From contig JAKFYB010000018.1 of assembly GCA_021731085.1 (NCBI GenBank), positions 1 through 64,000 of the forward strand: a stretch of 64,000 bases of DNA, written 5' to 3'. Each line of letters starts with the position of its first letter. Position 1 is the stretch's first letter. The notes beneath the pieces are model-generated. The model saw only the letters and a list, made by a program, of their open reading frames with translations. It did not search any database and was not told where the DNA came from. The stretch is from Dehalococcoidia bacterium (GTDB taxonomy: Bacteria > Chloroflexota > Dehalococcoidia > DSTF01 > JACRBR01). This document shows positions 56,578-63,970 of this stretch, piece after piece. The position numbers and the translations under genes were made by a program.

Positions 56578-57012
56578 TCAGTGGGACGGAACATCCACGC
56601 CGGCACCTCGAAGGGAATCAAGACCGGCGGCAAAGCGAATCTGCTTCTCCTTCAAGGCGAGGCGATCACCCTGCTTGGCCAACTGCTCGAGTTCCGCAGT
56701 GTCCAAGCGGGCGACTTCACTGTAGAACCACCGAAGGCCATTGGAGACCCCCGTCAGCGAGCGCTCGGCCTTGCGAAACTCGGTGACGTACGCACGAAGA
56801 TCGGCCATCCGCCACGCCTTTCGCCTGCGTTGCTTGCCATTCCATGCAGCGAATCGCTGGCTCCAGGTCATGGAAAGGTCCGTCTCAAGGCAAACGTGCC
56901 TGACGAGTGCAATCTTCATATCGCTCAGGGGTCGTGTCTGGCGAATCATCTTTCTCTGGCGCAAGATTGGCCAGAATCGATCGAGTTGACGCTTGAACTC
57001 GCTCAGGCTCAT
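56578..57012 (-). CDS. Hypothetical protein in the integrase island
   Basis: 144 residues from the ATG at 57012 (MSLSEFKRQLDRFWPILRQ); an upstream GTG at 57060 would overlap the integrase start. It is a helical, basic protein rich in Trp, Arg and Lys with no family recognised. Codon use looks genuine, unlike the frame on the opposite strand. It lies 92 bases upstream of the restriction-modification gene on the same strand and is divergent from the integrase, so it could belong to the restriction system or to the mobile element. Confidence 0.5.
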   Translation of the reverse strand: MSLSEFKRQLDRFWPILRQRKMIRQTRPLSDMKIALVRHVCLETDLSMTWSQRFAAWNGKQRRRKAWRMADLRAYVTEFRKAERSLTGVSNGLRWFYSEVARLDTAELEQLAKQGDRLALKEKQIRFAAGLDSLRGAGVDVPSH

Positions 57013-57050
57013 GCGGTTATCGATTTCTATTCGGACTACCAGCCACGCTG

Positions 57051-58094
57051 GTGCCACCACAGCAGCGCACAGGCAGGCGCAGCCCGACCGACAAACGCCA
57101 AACGACCGCCGCCTTCCTCGAGCGATGGCTCGCGACCCGCCGGACCCAGCTCCGCCATTCGACCTGGCGGTCCTACGCGATGAACGTGCACGCTCACATC
57201 GTGCCCGCCCTGGGCGCTATTCCTCTGCAGAAACTCGCCGCCGAGGACCTGAACACCATGTACGCCGCGTTGCTCGAGGGTGGCCGGCGCGACGGCAAAG
57301 GCGGCCTCCACCCGCGGACCGTTGCGTACATCCACATGATCCTGAAGCATGCACTGAGCGACGCCGTGAAGTGGGGTGCGGCTAACCGCAATCCCGCCGA
57401 CGCGGCGGAGCCGCCCCGGGTCCGCGCACGGCACCAGCTCAAGGTCTGGAACGCCGACGAACTGCGGCGCTTTCTCCGCCACGTCGAGAAGGACCGCCTC
57501 TACGCGGCTTGGCTTCTCTCAGCGACGACCGGCGCCCGTCGCGGCGAGCTTTTGGGCCTGCGCTGGCAAGACGTCGACCTCGACGCAGCGACCGCGGCCA
57601 TCAGCCAGACGCTCCTCTCTGTGGGGTTCAAGGTGTCGGTCGGCCAGCCGAAGACGGGCCGCGGCTGCCGGCAGGTCGCGCTCTTCGACGCCGCGGTGCA
57701 GGCGCTCAGGCACCATCGAACTCGGATGGAAGCAGAGTGTGCGATCCGAGGCGTCTCCCTGAACAACGACGCATTCATCTTCACGAAGGAGGATGGCGCG
57801 CCGGTCCACCCGGACCGCTTCAGCGAACTGTTTGACCTGCACCTCAAGGCCGCCGGGCTGCCGCGCATCCGGCTCCATGACCTGCGGCACACGCACGCGA
57901 CGCTGGGCCTCGCCGCCGGCATCCATCCCAAGATCATGTCGGAACGGCTGGGCCATTCGTCGATATCCATCACCCTGGACACCTACTCGCACGCCATCCC
58001 GGGCATGCAGAAAGAGGCCGCCGAGCGCATGTCGGCGCTGCTCTTCGAGAAACCGCTGGTCCCTGCAGAAACACCGCTGGTCGCCGCGAAATGA
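57051..58094 (+). CDS. Tyrosine-type site-specific integrase
   Basis: 347 residues. Core-binding SAM-like domain (TAAFLERWLATRRTQLRHST, then YAMNVHAHIVPALG), then the catalytic domain with Arg in TGARRGELLGLRWQDVD, HDLRHTHA (H-x-x-R), LGHSSI and the nucleophile Tyr in TLDTYSH. Arm-binding AP2-like N-terminal domain, usual in such integrases, is absent; the frame upstream holds nothing similar. GTG start is the only option. It ends 44 bases before the 3' end of tRNA-Trp, the normal position for an element integrated there. Confidence 0.92.
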   Translation: MPPQQRTGRRSPTDKRQTTAAFLERWLATRRTQLRHSTWRSYAMNVHAHIVPALGAIPLQKLAAEDLNTMYAALLEGGRRDGKGGLHPRTVAYIHMILKHALSDAVKWGAANRNPADAAEPPRVRARHQLKVWNADELRRFLRHVEKDRLYAAWLLSATTGARRGELLGLRWQDVDLDAATAAISQTLLSVGFKVSVGQPKTGRGCRQVALFDAAVQALRHHRTRMEAECAIRGVSLNNDAFIFTKEDGAPVHPDRFSELFDLHLKAAGLPRIRLHDLRHTHATLGLAAGIHPKIMSERLGHSSISITLDTYSHAIPGMQKEAAERMSALLFEKPLVPAETPLVAAK

Positions 58095-58098
58095 GGAG

Positions 58099-58122
58099 AA
58101 CCGGCTCGTAGAGGAGCCGGTT
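58099..58122. terminator. Hairpin between integrase and tRNA-Trp
   Basis: AACCGGCTC (58099-58107) pairs with GAGCCGGTT (58114-58122) across a six-base loop, just after the integrase stop. The stem may terminate the integrase message and, from the other side, the tRNA transcript. No T-run follows on either strand, so intrinsic termination is uncertain. Confidence 0.5.
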
Positions 58123-58137
58123 CAGATTCAGAAATAG

Positions 58138-58213
58138 TGGCACGGGTGGAGGGACTCGAACCCCCGACAAGCGGTTTTGGAGACCGCTGCTCTACCAACT
58201 GAGCTACACCCGT
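58138..58213 (-). tRNA. trnW: tRNA-Trp (CCA anticodon)
   Basis: Full cloverleaf on the minus strand: acceptor ACGGGTG/CACCCGT, D arm with AGCTCAGTTGGTAGAGC, anticodon stem GCGGT/ACCGC with loop CTCCAAA (CCA), T arm GGGGG-TTCGAGT-CCCTC type, discriminator G and encoded CCA (58138-58140). It is intact and serves as the probable attachment site of the adjacent integrase island. Confidence 0.96.
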
Positions 58214-58269
58214 CCGCAACCTGATTCTACAGAATCGGCGATTCGGGCGGTATTGGCGGAATGGATGAT

Positions 58270-59019
58270 TCAGCGCTTGCGCGCCGCGTGCGCCCGTTGC
58301 CGCACAACACCCGCGACGAGATCCGGAAAGTCGCTGCAGATGCTGTCAACGCCGGCGTCGCACATCTCCTGCATATCCTTCTCGTCATCGACCGTCCACG
58401 TCATGAACGTCAGCGCGCGCCTCTGCCCCATCTCGACGATCTCCGGCTTGGCGTACGCGTAGTACACGCTCACGCTCTGCGCGTTGATCGAGAGCGCGAA
58501 CCCGAAGAAGTCGTGCCAGTCCACGATCCGCCGTCCGTCCGTGAGCAATGCCGCCGCCATCCGCGGCTCGACCTCACGCATCGCCTTCACGACCTGCGGC
58601 CAGAACGAATGCGACTCGCAGTCCGCGATCGCGTCTGCCGCGCGCACGACGTCGGTCACCTGCTTCTCGATACCGTTCTGCTTGATCTCGATCTGCAGCA
58701 GCGCCTTGCCCTTCGTCAGGTCGATGACTTCCGCCAGCGTCGGAATCCGCGCGCCCTCGAACTTCGGAGAAAACTGCCGCGCGCCCGCGTCGAGCATTCG
58801 CGCCACATCGAACGTCATGTCGTGGATATTGCCCGTGCCGTCCGTCGTCCGGTCCACCGTCTCGTCGTGGATCAGGACAGGCACACCGTCCGACGTGCAG
58901 TGCACATCGATCTCGATCGCGTCAGCCCCAAGCCGCAGCGCAGCCTCGATCCCGGCGAGCGTGTTCTCCGGTGCGTGTCCCTTGCATGCTGCGTGTGACG
59001 TGACGAGCGGTAGTCGCAT
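58270..59019 (-). CDS. Glycerophosphodiester phosphodiesterase
   Basis: Cleaves glycerophosphodiesters to glycerol-3-phosphate. 249 residues; start at the ATG at 59019 (MRLPLVTSHAACKGHAPENT), which places the conserved GHAPENT block at residue 14 as usual. DAIEIDVHCTSDGVPVLIHD contains the ExD metal site and catalytic His; LLQIEIKQNG the third Glu. MTWTVDDEKDMQEMCDAGVD, then SICSDFPD, is the usual end. The first His of the family's H-R-G start is seen as SHAACKG. No signal peptide, so cytoplasmic. Confidence 0.93.
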   Translation of the reverse strand: MRLPLVTSHAACKGHAPENTLAGIEAALRLGADAIEIDVHCTSDGVPVLIHDETVDRTTDGTGNIHDMTFDVARMLDAGARQFSPKFEGARIPTLAEVIDLTKGKALLQIEIKQNGIEKQVTDVVRAADAIADCESHSFWPQVVKAMREVEPRMAAALLTDGRRIVDWHDFFGFALSINAQSVSVYYAYAKPEIVEMGQRRALTFMTWTVDDEKDMQEMCDAGVDSICSDFPDLVAGVVRQRAHAARKR

Positions 59020-59084
59020 GTCAGTATTGTGCCGCATCCATCGCCGGTAGCGCATTCGCGCCGAATCCGACGCTGATGGATGTA

Positions 59085-59105
59085 GCGCGGGCCTTCAGCC
59101 CGCGC
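59085..59105. repeat. Palindromic repeat, third copy of the GCGCGGGC family
   Basis: GCGCGGGC (59085-59092), loop CTTCA, GCCCGCGC (59098-59105). Same family as at 5134 and 13709, here between the GDPD and ceramidase genes. Confidence 0.7.
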
Positions 59106-59139
59106 GGGTTCCGGTGCGCCGGCGCTGGATGCGCCGCTG

Positions 59140-59195
59140 TATTGCGCCTACGCTGATGCGCCTACGCTGGATTGCGCCTACGCTGGATGCGCCTA
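59140..59195. repeat. Short tandem repeat TGCGCCTACGCTGGA
   Basis: Three to four copies of a 15-16-base unit (TGCGCCTACGCTGGA and variants) directly follow the palindromic repeat and run into the last codons of the ceramidase-like gene on the opposite strand (stop at 59193). Confidence 0.65.
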
Positions 59196-60464
59196 GTCCA
59201 TCAGCGACACGAGCTTCTCGCTCAGCAACGCGCCGGCCGGGAACCCCATGCTGACCGACTCCTCGTAGTTGTTGTTCCGTCCCGTCATGTACTCGTCCTG
59301 CGGGATGAAGTACCCCAGCGAATCGTGCGTCAGCCCGAGGATCATCCGGTGCGGCGCCTTCAACGATGCACGCAGCGGCAATGCAAGCCGCGTCATCATC
59401 TCTCCCGGCGCAGAAATGATCTCGACGTCCCCGACGCGTGCGTAGCTGCACATCGTCTCAAGGAACGTCTTCTCGCCGCGTGCCACCAGCGTCCGCTCGC
59501 GCATCCCGCGCACGGCCGCGTGCATCTGCGCCAGATCCGCTCGCCCACCCGTGTGCAGCGCCTCACCGACGTCGGCCCCGTCCGCAATCGCGATCGCCGA
59601 TTCCGAGATCGCATACGCAACCCCGGACTCCATCCGCTCGATCGCCAGCGGCAGCTCGAGCGTCGCGGTTCGAACCTCAATGCCGCCACCCACTGGCTTG
59701 GCCGCAGGCAGCGCCTCAAGCACCCACGCGGCCAGGCTCTGCCCCAGCGTCTTGGCGTGATTCACGCCGCCCGAAAACAGCGGGTTCACGTCGCCGATCG
59801 CCCCGTTCACGAAGACCGCGATCCCGCCCGCTGCTTGTTCGATGATGTCGACCGCGAACCCACACCAGTCGCGCGAGATCTCGGCGCTCTCGCTCCCAAT
59901 CGCCGTCGGGTGGCAGGCATAGTTCGCGAGCGTCGCGATCAGCGCGCCATCCGGCGTCAGCAGCCGAAGCACGCTCAGCGTCGTATCCGTAATCGGCCAG
60001 TCGCGCCGATTCCGCACCAGCCCATCGAACACCACCGACGCGGCGCGTAGCTCCGCCTCACGCATCGAAGCCCACGCCTCCGCGATCGCACCCACAGCTT
60101 CACCCACAACATGGCGCTCATACCCCGCCGGCACCCCACCCCAGAGCCCCTGCGTGTCCGGGCTCGCGTGGCTGTGCGTGCAGGTAACGAAGATGTGCTC
60201 CGGCGCCAGCCCCGTCGCCGCCGCAGCTCCATCCCGAATGGACGCCAGCAGCGGCCCCCGCGCGCCGATTAGGTCCAGCGCCGCGATCACCAGCCCCGAC
60301 CCGCCGTCGGCCAGCGCGAGCACCCGGCACTCCGGCGCGTCCAGCACGCCCGTTGCTCGCCGCTGCCTATACGACCCAAACCCACCCAGCCACACGCCCT
60401 CCGCGAGGTGCTCGGCGGTCGGCGCAATCGAGCGCTTCGCGGCGCCCGCTCGAAGATCTGTCAT
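59193..60464 (-). CDS. Neutral/alkaline ceramidase-like hydrolase
   Basis: 423 residues from the ATG at 60464 (MTDLRAGAAKRSIAPT). Resembles the N-terminal domain of neutral non-lysosomal ceramidase: zinc His in FVTCTHSHASPDTQG, and ATLANYACHPTAIGSES with a second His, plus NGAIGDVNP near residue 235, a motif of the family. No signal peptide, so it may act in the cytoplasm on other amides; exact substrate uncertain. The short tandem repeat borders its 3' end. Confidence 0.86.
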   Translation of the reverse strand: MTDLRAGAAKRSIAPTAEHLAEGVWLGGFGSYRQRRATGVLDAPECRVLALADGGSGLVIAALDLIGARGPLLASIRDGAAAATGLAPEHIFVTCTHSHASPDTQGLWGGVPAGYERHVVGEAVGAIAEAWASMREAELRAASVVFDGLVRNRRDWPITDTTLSVLRLLTPDGALIATLANYACHPTAIGSESAEISRDWCGFAVDIIEQAAGGIAVFVNGAIGDVNPLFSGGVNHAKTLGQSLAAWVLEALPAAKPVGGGIEVRTATLELPLAIERMESGVAYAISESAIAIADGADVGEALHTGGRADLAQMHAAVRGMRERTLVARGEKTFLETMCSYARVGDVEIISAPGEMMTRLALPLRASLKAPHRMILGLTHDSLGYFIPQDEYMTGRNNNYEESVSMGFPAGALLSEKLVSLMD

Positions 60465-60493
60465 CGCCGTCCAAATCCTGCCGCTGCGGATAC

Positions 60494-60520
60494 GAAAAGG
60501 GCCCGGAAATTCGCCCGGAC
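60494..60520 (-). terminator. Probable terminator downstream of the SnoaL-like gene
   Basis: On the minus strand, GGTCCGG pairs with CCGGGCC (one G-T pair) across GCGAATTT, followed by CTTTTCG. It lies between the SnoaL-like gene and the ceramidase-like gene. Confidence 0.5.
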
Positions 60521-60622
60521 CGCCCAACAGTTCGCTAAGACCGGGCCGATTGTTTTTGTAGCGGCGGACCGTCGTGCAGGGACGGTCATCCGGCTACCTC
60601 CTTCCTCTGCCTGTGTGGCGTC

Positions 60623-60644
60623 GGCCTCGCACATGTGCGGGGCC
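60623..60644. repeat. Inverted repeat around CGCACATGTGCG
   Basis: GGCC-t-CGCACA/TGTGCG-g-GGCC forms an imperfect 22-base palindrome just downstream of the SnoaL-like stop. It may be an operator or part of a terminator structure; no T-run follows. Confidence 0.4.
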
Positions 60645-60663
60645 TTCGTCCGTTCATGCAAAG

Positions 60664-61083
60664 TCACAACCCGAGCTGCTTCCGGAACGTCAGCGTGTCG
60701 TAGTACGCCGTCTCCCGCTTGATGCGTCCGGTCTCCGCATCGAACTCAAAGTGCGCGATGATCGGCAGTTCGAGCTTCTTGCCGGTCGCCGCTATCCCGC
60801 GATACGAGCCATCGTGCGTGCCCGTGAGAGTCAGCTCGATCACACACGCATCATCACCGAACGTCCAGCGATCGACCCGCCGCACCAGCCCCGGAAACCC
60901 ATCCCAGAGATTGCGATAGTTCTCGATGATCCCATCGTCACCCGTGTACGTGCGCCCCGATGGCACATCGACGAACTCGGCGCCGTCAGCAACATACGTC
61001 GCCAACACCCGCTCGCGGTCGTGCGCGTTCTCCGCATCGACATGCTCCTGCAGCACGCGCCTCATCGTCTCTCGGTCTGCCAT
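60664..61083 (-). CDS. SnoaL-like (NTF2-fold) polyketide cyclase/isomerase-family protein
   Basis: 139 residues, one NTF2-like domain: RRVLQEHVDAENAHDRERVL, VPSGRTYTGDDGIIENYRNL, then a beta sheet ending IAHFEFDAETGRIKRETAYY. Such proteins are cyclases, isomerases or small-molecule-binding proteins; no specific function is readable. Well-preserved domain length. Confidence 0.87.
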   Translation of the reverse strand: MADRETMRRVLQEHVDAENAHDRERVLATYVADGAEFVDVPSGRTYTGDDGIIENYRNLWDGFPGLVRRVDRWTFGDDACVIELTLTGTHDGSYRGIAATGKKLELPIIAHFEFDAETGRIKRETAYYDTLTFRKQLGL

Positions 61084-61213
61084 CGGGGAAGTGTAGGCCC
61101 AGAACCGCCTTCGCGCGAAGGTCGGATGGGATCACACAGCCGTCACGCAGTAGGCGCCGAGAAGCGGTGGAACGAGGGGAATGCTCTATGCGATTCCCCC
61201 GTTCCCGTTCCGG

Positions 61214-61969
61214 TCACAGTTCCGACCGCAAGTACCGCGCCCACAATCCCCGCGAGATACGCCACGCATCGCCGCGCACCCCGAACCGCTCGAAGTGCCT
61301 GCAGATGTTCTCCACGTCGCGATCCAGCAGGTTCAGCGCATTCGGATTGAACCGCGCGTCAACGGCCTGCGGGACGTCGATTATCCGCGTCCGTCCTTCG
61401 TGGTACAGCACGTTGTAGGGCGAAAGGTCCCCATGGATCCGGTCGCACGCCAACATCTGCTCGATGCTCGCGATGATCTCGCCAAACGCCTTCGCTGCCT
61501 CGTCGTGCGATAGATGTACGTTGGTGAGTGGTGGCGCCGGGTCTTCTTCCTCCCCGATGTACTCCATCAGGATGATCCGCTCCGCCATCTGAAGCGGCCG
61601 CGGCACCGAAATGCCGGCGTTGTACAGCAGATTCAGCGTTTCGTACTCGTCCGCCACCCACTTCCCGAACGACAGCTCCCGCCCGATCCGGGATCGATTC
61701 TCCATCGCCCGGATTTCCCGGTTGCGAATGCCGCCCCTCCCGCGCAAGCGTCCCGCGTTGTATACGGACGCGTTCGCGAACTGGCGCACCTTCATCGAGC
61801 GATACACCTTCGCCGCGATGAGCTTGTTTCCCAGGCGCTCGCCGCCGCGCACGCAATAGACGGTCGCTTCCTTGCCGCTCTTCACCACACCGAGGATGTC
61901 CTCGATGTACGCCGACGCGACGAACGCGTCGAGTTCCGATAGATCTTCGTTTACACGATTCAGTCCCAC
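61214..61969 (-). CDS. RIO-type serine/threonine protein kinase
   Basis: Atypical kinase of the RIO1 family. SGKEATVYCVRGGERLGNKL holds the flexible loop, LIAAKVYRS the Lys, RIHGDLSPYNVLYHEGRTRI the catalytic loop (HGDLSPYN) and IIDVPQAVD the metal Asp. I start at the GTG at 61969 (VGLNRVNEDLSEL), with GGAG 6 bases before it, giving 251 residues; the open frame extends far upstream but that part is low quality and covers small ORFs and hairpins. In archaea and eukaryotes RIO proteins aid small-subunit ribosome maturation; bacterial roles are less known. Confidence 0.85.
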   Translation of the reverse strand: MGLNRVNEDLSELDAFVASAYIEDILGVVKSGKEATVYCVRGGERLGNKLIAAKVYRSMKVRQFANASVYNAGRLRGRGGIRNREIRAMENRSRIGRELSFGKWVADEYETLNLLYNAGISVPRPLQMAERIILMEYIGEEEDPAPPLTNVHLSHDEAAKAFGEIIASIEQMLACDRIHGDLSPYNVLYHEGRTRIIDVPQAVDARFNPNALNLLDRDVENICRHFERFGVRGDAWRISRGLWARYLRSEL

Positions 61970-61982
61970 GTATGTCTCCGGG

Positions 61983-62060
61983 TTATGCGGACATCGTCGA
62001 CGGTCCGCTCCTGCCGTTGGAAGTCGGGTCGAAAGCCTTGAAGGCCGTGTAGTTGGACAT
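61983..62060 (-). CDS. Small ORF in the RIO kinase leader
   Basis: 25 codons: MSNYTAFKAFDPTSNGRSGP then STMSA. GAGGTG lies 6 bases before the ATG and its stop overlaps the ribosome site of the kinase GTG, so it could couple translation. Out of frame with the kinase. Possible regulatory leader peptide; amino acid make-up is not conspicuous. Confidence 0.4.
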   Translation of the reverse strand: MSNYTAFKAFDPTSNGRSGPSTMSA

Positions 62061-62100
62061 TGAGACACCTCTTTCGATTGAGCTGCCTCCGATGCAGGAG

Positions 62101-62120
62101 GACGGGCGCCCCCGCCCGTC
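62101..62120 (-). promoter_or_regulatory. Second hairpin in the RIO kinase leader
   Basis: GACGGGCG (62101-62108) pairs with CGCCCGTC (62113-62120) around a four-base loop, in the leader region downstream (minus strand) of the UACG hairpin. Confidence 0.5.
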
Positions 62121-62175
62121 GCGCTTGACGCAGCAGTTTTACGATGACTGGAGTCTGTGTTGATGACCGCGCGCA

Positions 62176-62207
62176 GGCACAAACAAAACGACCGCCCGTA
62201 GGCGGCC
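62176..62207 (-). terminator. Terminator-like hairpin with UACG tetraloop in the RIO kinase leader
   Basis: On the minus strand GGCCGCC-TACG-GGCGGTC forms a 7-bp stem (one G-T) closed by C(UACG)G, a very stable UNCG-type loop, followed by GTTTTGTTTG. This is a good intrinsic terminator placed between two short ORFs with ribosome sites and the kinase gene, so it may act as an attenuator. Confidence 0.6.
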
Positions 62208-62234
62208 TGCACGCGATGTCCGAGGACAGCGGTC

Positions 62235-62291
62235 TTAGGCGGTTGCCTTCCGGGAGCGCGACGGTGCCAGGGCATTGACATTGACGGTCAT
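62235..62291 (-). CDS. Small leader ORF upstream of the terminator-like hairpin
   Basis: 18 codons: MTVNVNALAPSRSRKATA. GGAGGAGG lies 7 bases before the ATG, an unusually strong site. It shares the string GAGGTGTC in front of the start with the second small ORF (61983). Could be a leader peptide or the true start of transcription-translation for the downstream kinase. Confidence 0.4.
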   Translation of the reverse strand: MTVNVNALAPSRSRKATA

Positions 62292-62505
62292 CGTGACACC
62301 TCCTCCCGTTTCGTGGCCGCGAGCGCGACCTGTTGCCAAGAGACTACGACCCGCCACCGAAGATGTCAACTCCTCATACCCCTATATCTGCGTCCAGCCT
62401 CTCCAGAAGCATCTGTTCGTGCCGCACGCGTTCGGTACGATGGCCCCGCGCAGGGCAGGACATCTGCTAGCCCAACGGAACCCAAGAAAGGCGATCCACT
62501 CACGC

Positions 62506-63669
62506 ATGCGTTTGAAGCGGATCATCCTCCTCGGCACGACGTCGTTTGCGGCCTACTCAAGGGACAACGGCGCCCAGATGGCCGCCGCCATCGCGTACCA
62601 CATCCTCTTCGCCATCGTGCCGCTCGTCATGTTCTTCATGTCGGCGCTCGGCCTCATTGTCGGCACGGATACCGTGCAGCAACGCGTCAGTGACTACATC
62701 AGCGAAAATTTCGATCTCTCGACTGCGAATATCACAATCGAACTGACGGACGCCGGCGTTGAGCGCCTCGAAGCTGAGCACGGAGCCGACGCTGTCGCGG
62801 AAGTCGAGGCGGAACTCATCGCCATGAACGGCGACACGGAGCGCGAGGCGGAACGCAGCGCTCTTGCGGAGGATCTCCTCGACGACGAGCCGGTCGAGGT
62901 GGCCGGCTATGAACTGGTTGCAGACGACGTCGATCTCCATTTCGACAACATCGTCTTGGACACGATCCGGGGCGTTGTAGATGCGAGCAGTACGCTCAGC
63001 ATCATCAGTCTGCTGTTTCTCGGATTCGCCGCGTCTGGTCTCTTCGGTCAGATTCGACGGTCACTCGACTATGTCTGGGGACAGCCGCGGCGTCCACCGA
63101 TGCTGCAGGGCAAGTTGCGAAACATTGCTCTCCTCCTCATGCTGCTCCTCCTCCTCGTACTAACGCTTGTGCTGCTGTTCGCCCTCTCGGTCGCGGCGAG
63201 CATCCTGCTGCGCATCGTCAGCGAAGTGCGCACGGATCCGATTTGGCTGGAGGGCGGGCTCTGGCCCGCCACGACGTTCCTCGTGCCGCTCGCATTTTCC
63301 TTTGTAATGTTTGCCCTCCTTTACCGGCTAGGTCCGCGCGCCAACGTAAAGGTCGGCGACGTCTGGCTTGGCGCGCTACTCGCCGCCATCGCCTTCGAGA
63401 TCTTCAAGTTCGGCTTTGGTGTCTACATCGCAAACTTCTCGGCGTTCGATGTCGTGTATGGCGCACTCGGTGGTGTCCTGCTGTTCCTGATGTTCGTCTT
63501 CTTCAGCGCCCAGGTGTTCCTATTCGGCGCCGAGATCAGCGCCTACTACCCGCGCGTGCGCAGAGGCGAGTTCGATGAGCCGGATAAAGGCCCGTCGCCG
63601 CCAATGAATCTGCGCCAGATGGTGATATCGGGGATTAAAGGGCTGTTTGTGTCCCAGCCGCCGCCCTGA
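62506..63669 (+). CDS. YihY/BrkB-family membrane protein
   Basis: 387 residues from the ATG at 62506 (MRLKRIILLGTTSFAAYSRD). Six helices in the usual arrangement: IAYHILFAIVPLVMFFMSAL, then a later TIRGVVDASSTLSIISLLFL, and a C-terminal GALGGVLLFLMFVFFSAQVF followed by LFGAEI (family signature). Between the first two helices lies an acidic insert of about 80 residues (residues 70-150) absent from short members. Once thought to be RNase BN; function unknown, possibly a transporter. Confidence 0.9.
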   Translation: MRLKRIILLGTTSFAAYSRDNGAQMAAAIAYHILFAIVPLVMFFMSALGLIVGTDTVQQRVSDYISENFDLSTANITIELTDAGVERLEAEHGADAVAEVEAELIAMNGDTEREAERSALAEDLLDDEPVEVAGYELVADDVDLHFDNIVLDTIRGVVDASSTLSIISLLFLGFAASGLFGQIRRSLDYVWGQPRRPPMLQGKLRNIALLLMLLLLLVLTLVLLFALSVAASILLRIVSEVRTDPIWLEGGLWPATTFLVPLAFSFVMFALLYRLGPRANVKVGDVWLGALLAAIAFEIFKFGFGVYIANFSAFDVVYGALGGVLLFLMFVFFSAQVFLFGAEISAYYPRVRRGEFDEPDKGPSPPMNLRQMVISGIKGLFVSQPPP

Positions 63670-63751
63670 TGTTGACTACGCGCCGCATCGCCTATCATTC
63701 GCGCAACCACGCGGCCGCTGGCCAACCGGCCAGGCGAAAGGAAGTGACACC

Positions 63752-63970
63752 GTGTTTCTACAAATCGTTGCTATTCTCTGCGTCGGCGTCTGGATTGCCA
63801 CCTGGGTCGGCGCGATCTGGGACATGAACCGCCGCGCCGACATGTCCGGGATGCAGATGGTGATCTGGATCGCCGTGATCGTCATCTTCCCGTTGGTAGG
63901 CCTCCTTGCCTACATGATCTTCCGCCCCTCGCCCGACAAGATTCGATACAAGGGCGAAAACATCGAGTAG
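63752..63970 (+). CDS. PLDc_N-type small membrane protein
   Basis: 72 residues from the GTG at 63752, with AAGGAA 8 bases upstream. Two helices (FLQIVAILCVGVWIATWVGA, MVIWIAVIVIFPLVGLLAYM) and the ending IFRPSPDKIRYKGENIE match the PLD nuclease N-terminal domain found alone in many small membrane proteins. It follows the YihY gene by 82 bases. Confidence 0.83.
   Translation: MFLQIVAILCVGVWIATWVGAIWDMNRRADMSGMQMVIWIAVIVIFPLVGLLAYMIFRPSPDKIRYKGENIE

Noticed and set aside
56572-57183. A 203-codon plus-strand gene opposite the unknown protein
   Set aside because: It mirrors the minus-strand frame at 56578-57012, whose composition is more natural, and overlaps the integrase start.
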